Source of the DNA: Pseudactinotalea sp. HY158 | Lineage (GTDB): Bacteria > Actinomycetota > Actinomycetes > Actinomycetales > Beutenbergiaceae | DNA length: 64,000 bases | Direction of reading: 5' to 3' | NCBI RefSeq assembly: GCF_009660225.1 | Contig: NZ_CP045920.1 | Location: 248,001 to 312,000, forward strand | Position numbers and translations under genes: made by a program | In this document: positions 9,211 through 16,123 of the stretch, one piece after another | How positions within the stretch are numbered: position 1 is the stretch's first letter | Layout: the number at the start of each line of letters is the position of its first letter | Notes under the pieces: model-generated | The model's database searches: none | Told to the model about the DNA's origin: nothing | Seen by the model: only the letters and a program-made list of their open reading frames with translations

Positions 9211-10232
9211 CGCCCCCGTACTTCCCCGGTGCCCTGCTCACCCTCACTCCCGGCGCCGGGACCCTCGTCGCCCTCGACATCGACGGCACGATCCTCGGCC
9301 ACGACGGCTCCCTCGCCCCCGAGGTCACCGCCGTGATCGATCAGCTTGTGGACGACGGCACTCACCTCGTGCTCGCCAGCGGCCGTTCGCTCACCGCCGT
9401 GCTGCCGGTGATCGAGCAGCTCGGCCTCTCCTCCGGCTGGGCCGTCTGCTCGAACGGGGCCGTGACGATCCGCTACGGCGATCGCACTCGCGGCGGAGGA
9501 TCGGATCGGGCCCCGGGGGCCGACGGGGTCGGATCGGATGGTGCTCACGGGGCCGGGACGGACGGTGCCGACCGGGACGGTGCCGACCGGGACGGTGCGC
9601 ACGGGGCGGCGCGTGGCTCGATCTCGTCGATCCCGTACACGGTCGAGGACCTCGTCACCTTCGACCCGGAGCCCGCGTTGCGCAAGCTGCGCGAACACGT
9701 GCCGGACGCCCTCTATGCCGTGGAGGTCCTCGGTGAGGGGTTCATGGTCACCGAGCCGTTCCCGCTCGGGGAGCTCACCGGCCGTCAGGACGTCGTCCCC
9801 TTCGACGAGCTGAGCCGATCGGCAGCCTCGCGCGTGACCGTGCGGGCGCCCGACCTGACCGCCGCGGACTTCCACGAGCTCGTGGACCGCACCGGCCTGC
9901 ACGGCGTCTCCTACGCCGTGGGCTGGACCGCGTGGCTCGACCTGAGCCCGGCGGGCGTCTCCAAGGCCTCCGCCCTCGAGGTCGTGCGGCAGCGGCTCGG
10001 GGTCGACGGCGCCTCGACGCTCGCGGCCGGCGACGGCCGCAACGACATCGACATGCTCGGCTGGGCCGGCTACGGCATCGCGATGGGCGACGCCGACGAG
10101 ATCACCCGGGCCGCCGCCGACTACACCACCGGCAGCGTCGCCGAGAACGGCCTCGTGCCCGTGCTCAGCGGCCTCTACCCGGATTCACTGGGCAGCCGGC
10201 GTTCCTCGGACCCGCTGCCGGACCCGCGCTGA
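9207..10232 (+). CDS. Cof-like HAD-superfamily hydrolase
   Basis: 341 residues from GTG 9207 overlapping the serS stop. It carries HAD motif I (ALDIDGTIL, nucleophile and general acid Asp), motif II in LASGRS, and motif [12 protein letters not shown]. The alpha/beta cap between about 85 and 265 puts it in the Cof/type IIB sugar- or nucleotide-phosphatase group. An acidic Gly/Asp/Ala-rich insert (about residues 95-135, units GADRDG) sits in the cap and comes from a DNA repeat array. A HAD gene following serS is, as I recall, a common actinobacterial order. Substrate unknown. Confidence 0.9.
   Translation: MTPPYFPGALLTLTPGAGTLVALDIDGTILGHDGSLAPEVTAVIDQLVDDGTHLVLASGRSLTAVLPVIEQLGLSSGWAVCSNGAVTIRYGDRTRGGGSDRAPGADGVGSDGAHGAGTDGADRDGADRDGAHGAARGSISSIPYTVEDLVTFDPEPALRKLREHVPDALYAVEVLGEGFMVTEPFPLGELTGRQDVVPFDELSRSAASRVTVRAPDLTAADFHELVDRTGLHGVSYAVGWTAWLDLSPAGVSKASALEVVRQRLGVDGASTLAAGDGRNDIDMLGWAGYGIAMGDADEITRAAADYTTGSVAENGLVPVLSGLYPDSLGSRRSSDPLPDPR
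9490..9605. repeat. In-frame repeats in HAD gene
   Basis: Tandem copies of gaccgggacggtgcc and ggatcgg-type units encode the Gly/Asp-rich cap insert. The frame is maintained. Confidence 0.75.
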
Positions 10233-10318
10233 GCCGCACCTCTGATCTACTGAGCCGCCCGTCCGATCCGGCGACGGCGCCCGCGCGGGGCGACCGGGCG
10301 TCGTCCATGCGCACGTAA

Positions 10319-10470
10319 CGGCCCAGAGCGGCCCAGAGCGGCCCCGAGCGGCCCAGTGAGCGGTCACGCAACGGCCCAGAGCAGCCCAGAGCAGCCCAGA
10401 GAGCGGTCACGCAACGGCCCAGAGCGGCCCAGTGAGCGGTCACGCAACGGCCCAGAGCGGCGCAGAGAGG
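10319..10470. repeat. Intergenic array A (ggcccagagc units)
   Basis: Runs of the 10-bp unit ggcccagagc alternate with a longer block containing gagcggtcacgcaacggccc, which occurs three times (near 10360, 10402 and 10434). It lies between the HAD gene and bpa. No ORF with SD support is in it. Confidence 0.85.
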
Positions 10471-10496
10471 TCATTCTCGGGGCGCCGTGGCCCCGC

Positions 10497-10622
10497 AGGG
10501 CTCGCCAGGGCCCGCCAGTGCTTGTCAGGGCTCGCCAGTGCTCGCCAGGGCTCGCCAAGGGCCCGCCAGGGCTCGACAGTGCTCCTTCAGGGGCCCGACA
10601 GTGCTCCTTCAGGGGCCCGTCA
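10497..10622. repeat. Intergenic array B (cagggctcgc units)
   Basis: Ten-bp units cagggctcgc/cagtgctcgc repeat about nine times, followed by two copies of cagtgctccttcaggggccc. The array reaches the bpa stop codon. Confidence 0.85.
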
Positions 10623-11465
10623 GAGGTACTGACCCGGCCGATCCTGCCCCTGCCCGCTCTGCTCAGCCTGCCCACCCTGTCCACCCTGCCCGCTCTGCTG
10701 GCCGAGGCGACCGTGGACGGGCAGGGTCATCCCGGGCGGGAGCGCCCGGCGCATCGTCGCGAGCTGATTCTGAGCCATCATCTGCTGGGCCACGAGCGCG
10801 GTCTGGATGCCGTGGAAGAGGCCCTCGAGCCAGCCCACCAGCTGCGCCTGCGCGACCCGCAGCTCGGCGTCGGACGGGGCGGCGTCGTCCGAGAACGGCA
10901 GCGTGATGCGGTCGAGCTCGGCGGCGAGGTCCTCCGAGAGCCCGGTGCGCAGCTCGGCGACCGATCGGGCGTGCACCTCCGCGAGCCGGTCGCGGGCGGC
11001 CTCGTCGAGCGGGGCGGCCTTGACCTCCTCGAGCAGCTGCTTGAGCATCATGCCGATCCGCATGACCTTCGCCGGCTCCTCGACGGCGGCCGTCGGATCC
11101 TCGTCCGGATCGGCCATGCTCACGCCCTCAGCCGAGGCGATGACGACCTTCGGGCGGTGCCCCGTGTTCCCCGTGTTCTCCGGGTGCCCTGTGTCCTCTG
11201 TGTTCTCAGGGTTCCCCGTGTGCTCTGTGTTCTCAGGGTGCTCTGTGTGCTCTGTGTTCTCAGGGTGCTCTGTGTTCTCCGTGTTCTCCGTGCGGTCCTC
11301 GGCCCCCTCGCCGGGCGCGCCGGCGGGACTCGCCTGCGCGTCCGGCTCGCGCCCCCGCCCGCGACTCTGTCCGCTTCCCTGCCCGCGACTCTGGCCGCGC
11401 CCCTGACCGTGTTCCCGCCCGCTGCCGACATCCGCGTGCTCAGTCATTCCTCCATCATGCCCCAT
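10620..11465 (-). CDS. bpa: Bacterial proteasome activator
   Basis: 281 residues from ATG 11465 (a second start, ATG 11447 behind GGAGG, is nearly as likely). Bpa is an ATP-independent ring that opens the actinobacterial 20S proteasome and feeds it unfolded proteins. Diagnostic stretches are KVMRIGMMLKQLLEEV, LAQAQLVGWLEGLFHGIQ-type helices (seen as VAQAQLVGWLEGLFHGIQ) and the C-terminal GQYL, the motif that docks into the proteasome alpha ring. Unusual: the first 105 residues are low-complexity, with ENTEHPENTEHT-type repeats at 59-103, and the C-terminal linker is Gly/Gln-rich. Divergent from the AGE epimerase gene with only 26 bp between. Confidence 0.93.
   Translation of the reverse strand: MGHDGGMTEHADVGSGREHGQGRGQSRGQGSGQSRGRGREPDAQASPAGAPGEGAEDRTENTENTEHPENTEHTEHPENTEHTGNPENTEDTGHPENTGNTGHRPKVVIASAEGVSMADPDEDPTAAVEEPAKVMRIGMMLKQLLEEVKAAPLDEAARDRLAEVHARSVAELRTGLSEDLAAELDRITLPFSDDAAPSDAELRVAQAQLVGWLEGLFHGIQTALVAQQMMAQNQLATMRRALPPGMTLPVHGRLGQQSGQGGQGGQAEQSGQGQDRPGQYL
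11158..11292. repeat. In-frame repeats in bpa
   Basis: Copies of gtgttctcagggtgctct and gtgttctccgtgttctcc (9-bp periods) encode the Glu/Asn/Thr/His repeats of Bpa. Confidence 0.85.
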
Positions 11466-11491
11466 CCGTTCTCGCCGCTACGCTGTGAGGC

Positions 11492-12724
11492 ATGACTTGG
11501 TTGAGATCGCCCGCCCATGCCCGGTGGCTGGAATCCGAATTCGATGCGCTCGTCGGCTTCGCCGCCGATGCGGCCACCCCGGAGGGCTTCGGCTACCTCG
11601 ACTCCGACGGCGAGGTGGTCGCCGAACGCGGCAGCGAGCTGTACGTGACGTGCCGGATGGTGCACACCTTCGCGCTCGCGGCCCTCCTCGGCCGCCCCGG
11701 CGCCGCCACGCAGGTCGACCACGGGCTGCGGGCACTGGCGGGCCCGTTCGCGGACGGCGACCACGGCGGCTGGTTCGCCGCCATCGGCCCGGACGGCCCG
11801 CTCGACGACTCCAAGCCCGCCTACGCCCACGCCTTCGTGATCCTCGCCGCCGCGAGCGCCACCGTCGCCGGCCGCCCGGGCGCGTCCGAGCTGCTCGCGC
11901 GCGCCCTGACCGTCTCCGAACAGCGGTTCTGGCGGGAGGAGGACCGGATGGTCGTCGAATGCTGGGATCGGGCCTTCACCGAGCTCGAGGACTACCGCGG
12001 CGTCAACGCCAACATGCACACGGTCGAGGCCTACCTCGCGGCCGCCGACGCCACCGGCCACGACGTATGGCTCGACCGGGCGCTCGCGATCACGACCCGC
12101 GTGCTCGACGACTTCGCGCGCCGCACCGACTGGCGCATCCCCGAGCACTTCGACGCCGACTGGAACCCGCTGCTCGACTACAACGCCGACACGCCCGCGC
12201 ACCCGTTCCGTCCGGCCGGGGCCACGATCGGGCACTGGTTCGAGTGGGCCCGCCTCGCCCTGGACGTGCGCGCCGCGCTCGAGGCGCGCGGGCGCGACTG
12301 CCCCGACTTCCTGCTCGAGGCCGCGACCGCCCTGTTCGAGGCCGGGGTCGAGCAGGGATGGAGTGTCGACGGCGACGACGGCTTCATCTACACGGTCGAC
12401 TTCTCCGGGGCGCCGCTCGTGCGCGAGCGGATGCACTGGGTGGTGGCCGAGGCCCTCGGGGCCGCCGCGGCGCTCTTCCGCCTCACCGGCGACGACCGCT
12501 ACGACGCGTGGTACCAGCTGTGGTGGGAGTACACCGCCGTTCACCTCATCGACGCCGAGCACGGCTCGTGGATCCACGAGCTGTCACCGGAGAACGGGCC
12601 GAGCGCGACGGTGTGGGACGGCAAGCCCGACATCTATCACGCCGCGCAGGCCACCCTGTTCGGCCGACTGCCGCTCGCGCCCGTGCTCGCCTCCGCGATC
12701 GAGCGGGGACTCCTCGACACCTGA
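11492..12724 (+). CDS. AGE family sugar epimerase/isomerase
   Basis: 410 residues from ATG 11492. N-acylglucosamine 2-epimerase (AGE) superfamily, an (alpha/alpha)6 barrel that interconverts ketoses and aldoses (for example mannose and fructose) or epimerises C2. Family features seen: ELYVTCRMVHTFAL near the N-terminus, YRGVNANMHTVEAYL, RMHWVVAEALGAAA and KPDIYHAAQATLF at the end; the His residues in these motifs are the conserved catalytic ones in the family. Length fits. The mannose isomerase/YihS-like branch is the best guess, but substrate cannot be fixed. Cytosolic, no signal peptide. Confidence 0.88.
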   Translation: MTWLRSPAHARWLESEFDALVGFAADAATPEGFGYLDSDGEVVAERGSELYVTCRMVHTFALAALLGRPGAATQVDHGLRALAGPFADGDHGGWFAAIGPDGPLDDSKPAYAHAFVILAAASATVAGRPGASELLARALTVSEQRFWREEDRMVVECWDRAFTELEDYRGVNANMHTVEAYLAAADATGHDVWLDRALAITTRVLDDFARRTDWRIPEHFDADWNPLLDYNADTPAHPFRPAGATIGHWFEWARLALDVRAALEARGRDCPDFLLEAATALFEAGVEQGWSVDGDDGFIYTVDFSGAPLVRERMHWVVAEALGAAAALFRLTGDDRYDAWYQLWWEYTAVHLIDAEHGSWIHELSPENGPSATVWDGKPDIYHAAQATLFGRLPLAPVLASAIERGLLDT

Positions 12725-12746
12725 GCCCGCGCTCCTGCCCCGAGCC

Positions 12747-12812
12747 ACCGGTGCCCCGGTTGCAGGTACCGCCGGTACCCAGGTCGCCGGTGCCCGCGCC
12801 GCCGGTACCCGA
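12747..12812. repeat. Repeats between AGE epimerase and quinone oxidoreductase
   Basis: Degenerate copies of gccggtacccaggtc/gccggtgcccgcgcc fill the 102-bp gap between the convergent genes. Confidence 0.6.
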
Positions 12813-12826
12813 GCCACAGCTCGGGC

Positions 12827-13810
12827 TCAGGGCAGGAGCAGCACCTTGCCGAAGACCTCCCCGGCCGCCATCGCCGCGTGCGCCCGCGCGGCCTCGGCGA
12901 GGGGGAGGCGCTCGTGTTCGATCACTCGCACCTGCCCGCGTTCGATGAGCGGGAGGACGTCGCGGCGCACGTCGGCGAGGATGCCCGCCTTCTCGTCGCG
13001 GGTCCGGTTCCGCAGCACCGTGCCGTGGATCGAGCGCCAGCCGAACAGCAGCGGGGCGAGGTTCACCTCGCCGGTCGTGCCCTTCTGCATCCCGATGATC
13101 ACGAGCCGGCCGTGTTCGGCCAGCGCACTGACGTTCCGTTCGAGGTAGGCGGCGCCGACGACGTCGAGGATGACGTCGACCCCGCGCTCCCCCGTGGCCT
13201 CACGCACGAGCCGGACGAAGTCCTCGCTGCGGTGGTCGATGCCGTAGGCCCCGAGCGCGTCACAGCGGGCGGCGCGGTCCGGCCCGCCCGCCGTGGCGAA
13301 GACGACCGCGCCGGTCGCCCGCAGCCACTGGATCGCGATCGACCCCACGCCGCCGGAGCCGCCGTGCACGAGCACGGTGCGGCCCGTGTTGTCCCGCGGG
13401 TCGAGGCCGCCGGGCCCGGTCAGGTTGGAGTATGCGGTGGCCACCGCCTCGGGCAGACCGCCGGCCGCCACGACGTCGTAGCCGTCCGGCAGCACGACGA
13501 GGTCGTCGGCATGGGCGAGGCACAGCTCGGCGTACCCGCCGCCGTCCACGAGCGCGGCCACGGCCGCCCCCATGAGCGCGGGGTCGACGCCCTCGCCGGC
13601 GGCCACGACGCGCCCGGAGACCTCGAGGCCGGGCCAGGACGGCGCCCCGGCGGGCGGCGGGTGCAGGCCGGCGAGCTGGAGCAGGTCCGCCCGGTTGACC
13701 CCGGCGGCCGCCACCTCGACGAGGACCTGCCCCGGCCCGGGGTCGGGGGCGGGCACATCCGCCTCGATGAGCGTGCCCGGTGCCGATTCGTCGATGATCA
13801 TCGCCCGCAT
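12827..13810 (-). CDS. NAD(P)H-quinone oxidoreductase, zinc-free MDR
   Basis: 327 residues. Medium-chain dehydrogenase/reductase of the quinone oxidoreductase/PIG3 type: VNRADLLQLAG at the N-terminus, HGGSGGVGSIAIQ as the NADPH-binding loop, and GKVLLLP at the C-terminus. The cysteine cluster of zinc alcohol dehydrogenases is absent, as expected for the zinc-free branch that makes two- or one-electron reductions of quinones. Start ATG 13810 gives the usual MRAMII opening; no nearby gene suggests a pathway. Actual substrate unknown. Confidence 0.9.
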   Translation of the reverse strand: MRAMIIDESAPGTLIEADVPAPDPGPGQVLVEVAAAGVNRADLLQLAGLHPPPAGAPSWPGLEVSGRVVAAGEGVDPALMGAAVAALVDGGGYAELCLAHADDLVVLPDGYDVVAAGGLPEAVATAYSNLTGPGGLDPRDNTGRTVLVHGGSGGVGSIAIQWLRATGAVVFATAGGPDRAARCDALGAYGIDHRSEDFVRLVREATGERGVDVILDVVGAAYLERNVSALAEHGRLVIIGMQKGTTGEVNLAPLLFGWRSIHGTVLRNRTRDEKAGILADVRRDVLPLIERGQVRVIEHERLPLAEAARAHAAMAAGEVFGKVLLLP

Positions 13811-13867
13811 CCGCCCAGCCTACGCGGATGTGCGCGTGGAGCCCGCGATGGGCCACAATATGGGCCG

Positions 13868-13955
13868 GGAGGGTTGACAGAGCGGCCGAATGTGACGGTC
13901 TTGAAAACCGTTGTGGGGCGACCCACCAAGGGTTCGAATCCCTTACCCTCCGCCA
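13868..13955 (+). tRNA. tRNA-Ser (anticodon UGA)
   Basis: GGAGGGT (13868-13874) pairs with ACCCTCC (13945-13951), followed by discriminator G and an encoded CCA. The anticodon loop CTTGAAA places TGA at 13902-13904. A long variable arm and the TTCGAATC T-loop fit a type II tRNA-Ser. Confidence 0.97.
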
Positions 13956-13965
13956 GTAGGACGTC

Positions 13966-14115
13966 GTGTCCGTGCCGGCCGTGCCGCCTGTGCTGGCTGT
14001 GCCAGCCGTGCCTGCCACAGCGCGTCGACGTCGGCCGCGGTGATGGAGCCGCGGGGCCGAGGCGGCGACGGGGCCGAGGGGCCGACGGAGCCCGGGCGGC
14101 GACGGGCTCGCCCTC
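13966..14115. repeat. Short repeats downstream of tRNA-Ser(UGA)
   Basis: Nine-bp copies of gtgccggcc/gtgctggct (13966-14018), then gccgaggcggcgacgg-type units (14050-14115). No gene is supported here. Confidence 0.55.
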
Positions 14116-14141
14116 TCGCGCCAGCGAGGCCCGCGGGTGGG

Positions 14142-15086
14142 TCACATCGCCCGGGCCGGGACGCGCGCCGCGACGACGGCCGCGACCGTCTCCTTCCAGG
14201 GGGTGGGGTCGAGGCCGAAGACGCGGGTGGTCTCCTCGTGGTCGGCCACGAACGGCGCGTCGAACTGGTAGAGCATCTCGAGCACCTCGCGCAGCTGCGG
14301 CTGGGCGATCCCGATCGCCCGGAGGGCGGCGCGGGGGATGCGGGAGACCGTCGCGGAGTCGAGCCCGGCGGCGCGGGCGTAGTCGCCCGCGACGTCGCGG
14401 ATCGAGCGGGCCGGAGCGCTCGGCACGTGCCACGCCCGGCCCCAGGCGCGCTCGTCGGCGGCGAGGGTGACGATCGTGCGGGCGATGTCGTCGATCGAGG
14501 TCCACGTGTGCGGGGCATCCGGATCCCCGACCACCCAGGCACGCCGGCCCCGGAGCACCGGGTCGAGCAGGCGCGGTCCGGCGTGGGCGCCCAGCGGCGA
14601 GGTGACCTGCGGGCCGACGTAGTCGGAGGCGCGGACCTCGAGCGCGCGGACCCGACCGGCCTCGTGGGCGCGGAGGATCTCCGTCCACATGCGGGCCCGG
14701 ATCGCGCCCTTGCGGGTGGCCGGCTCGAGCGGCAGGTCGGGCGTCATCGGGCTGCGCCCCGGGGCGTAGCCGTAGAAGCTGCCCGCGACGGCGAGCACGG
14801 CGCCGCTGCTCTCGGCGGCCGTGAGGATCGCCCGATGGATCGGCGGCCATCCGCTCGACCACTGGTGATAGGGCAGGTTGATCGCGTTGACGATGACGTC
14901 GGCGCCCGCGGTCGCCGCGCGCAGCGCGTCCGTGTCCGCGGCATCGACGGTGCCCGTCGTGAGCCGGGGCCCGGTGGGGCCCCGGCCGGACCGGCTGAGG
15001 AGCCGGACGGTCTCACCCCGCTCGGCGAACAGGGTGGCGGTGGCGGATCCGATGGGTCCGGCCCCGAGAACGACGATTTCCGACAT
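14142..15086 (-). CDS. NAD(P)-dependent epimerase/reductase (SDR)
   Basis: 314 residues, atypical/extended SDR. The N-terminal VVLGAGPIGSATATLFAERG is the Rossmann nucleotide-binding loop. VAGSFYGYAP in the middle takes the place of the Y-x3-K region of extended SDRs, and TSIDDIARTIV resembles the DDxA segment of NAD-dependent epimerases. No membrane segments. It is divergently transcribed from a TetR gene across a region with two palindromic sites, so the regulator probably controls it. The substrate is unknown; similar proteins are usually annotated NAD-dependent epimerase/dehydratase. Confidence 0.85.
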   Translation of the reverse strand: MSEIVVLGAGPIGSATATLFAERGETVRLLSRSGRGPTGPRLTTGTVDAADTDALRAATAGADVIVNAINLPYHQWSSGWPPIHRAILTAAESSGAVLAVAGSFYGYAPGRSPMTPDLPLEPATRKGAIRARMWTEILRAHEAGRVRALEVRASDYVGPQVTSPLGAHAGPRLLDPVLRGRRAWVVGDPDAPHTWTSIDDIARTIVTLAADERAWGRAWHVPSAPARSIRDVAGDYARAAGLDSATVSRIPRAALRAIGIAQPQLREVLEMLYQFDAPFVADHEETTRVFGLDPTPWKETVAAVVAARVPARAM

Positions 15087-15101
15087 GACGACTCCCAGGA
15101 T

Positions 15102-15170
15102 GTGAACGGTGATCTCTGTTGTGAACAGTGTTCACCCGCGCTAGTGTCGCTGTCAAGAACACTGTTCACG
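15102..15170. promoter_or_regulatory. Divergent promoters with two palindromic TetR operators
   Basis: Site A, GTGAACAGTGTTCAC (15121-15135), and site B, GAACACTGTTC (15157-15167), carry the same core on opposite strands; a half-site GTGAAC is at 15102. TTGTGA (15119-15124), a 17-nt spacer and TAGTGT (15142-15147) form a plus promoter. On the minus strand TTGACA (15156-15151) with AACACT 18 nt on forms the epimerase promoter. The sites cover both promoters, as expected for TetR autorepression. Confidence 0.65.
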
Positions 15171-15235
15171 TTTCCGCCGAGCCGTCGCAGGCCTGCACCG
15201 TCGGGCCGGCGAGGAGCCGGTCGAGAGGAGAAGCG

Positions 15236-16000
15236 ATGTCGCAGCCGGTGCCCAGTGCGCGCGACCGCGCCCGGGCCGCGATGATCGAGGACGTCATCGC
15301 CGTGGCCCGCCGCCAGCTCGGCCGGGTCGGCGCGGCGGGCCTGTCGGTCCGCTCCGTCACCCGCGAGCTCGGGATCTCCGCCTCGGCGGTCTATCGCTAC
15401 TTCTCGAGCCGGGACCATCTCCTCACCGCGCTCATCGTCGACGCCTACGAGCGCCTCGGCGCGTTCGTGATCGCGGCCGACGAGGCGGTGCCGGTCGAGG
15501 ACGTCACCCGGCGCTGGGTCACGGTGTGGCTCGCCGCCCGCGACTGGGGCGTCGCACATCCGCACGAGTACGCCCTGCTCTACGGAACCCCCGTGCTCGG
15601 CTACGCCGCCCCGCAGGACACGGTGCTCCCCGCGACCCGCGTGGTCGCCCGCCTCGGGGCGATCGTCGCCGATGCCCATCGGCTCGGTCTGCGCACCGAT
15701 CCGCCCGAGGCCGCGGATCCCCCGGGCGCCGGGCTGCGCGAGGACGCCGACCGGATCCGCGCGAGCCTGCCCCGCCTCGGCCTCGACCCCGCCGAGGTGT
15801 CCGCCGAGGACGCCATCGACGTGGTGCGGGCATGGTCGGAACTCTTCGGCGCGATCTCCTTCGAGCTGTTCGGCCACTTCGTGGGCAGCATCGACCACCC
15901 CGCCGAGAATCTCGAGGCGTTGGCCCGCGCGCGGGCCGCCGTGCTCGGCCTGCCCGGCCTGCCCGGCGCTGCGGCGTCGGCCGGGACTGTTACCGTGTGA
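15236..16000 (+). CDS. TetR family transcriptional regulator
   Basis: 254 residues from ATG 15236, behind GAGAGGAG; the open frame to 15128 crosses the operator and is not used. The N-terminal helix-turn-helix lies at about 20-70, with GLSVRSVTRELGISASAV and the YRYFSSRDHLLTAL end that is diagnostic for TetR. The C-terminal half is a WHG-type ligand domain (WVTVWLAARDWG, and HPHEYALLYGTPV which is the HP-x-Y-x-L-x-G-P signature). Such proteins repress a neighbouring enzyme or pump until a small ligand binds. Target: most likely the divergent SDR gene and itself. Confidence 0.93.
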   Translation: MSQPVPSARDRARAAMIEDVIAVARRQLGRVGAAGLSVRSVTRELGISASAVYRYFSSRDHLLTALIVDAYERLGAFVIAADEAVPVEDVTRRWVTVWLAARDWGVAHPHEYALLYGTPVLGYAAPQDTVLPATRVVARLGAIVADAHRLGLRTDPPEAADPPGAGLREDADRIRASLPRLGLDPAEVSAEDAIDVVRAWSELFGAISFELFGHFVGSIDHPAENLEALARARAAVLGLPGLPGAAASAGTVTV

Positions 16001-16123
16001 GGTGGAACACGCGCGGTGCCGCAGCCGCGAGTCCCGGGCCCGCACGGCGAGGTGCGGACCCGAGGTGAGCTGCCCGCGCCCACCCGCGCGTGCGCCGTCC
16101 ACACGCCCCCGAATTCGGAAACC

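Noticed and set aside
10319-10622. Small proteins or CRISPR in the repeat arrays after the HAD gene
   Set aside because: Open frames here are Arg/Ser/Gly-rich repeats with no SD support; repeats lack unique spacers.
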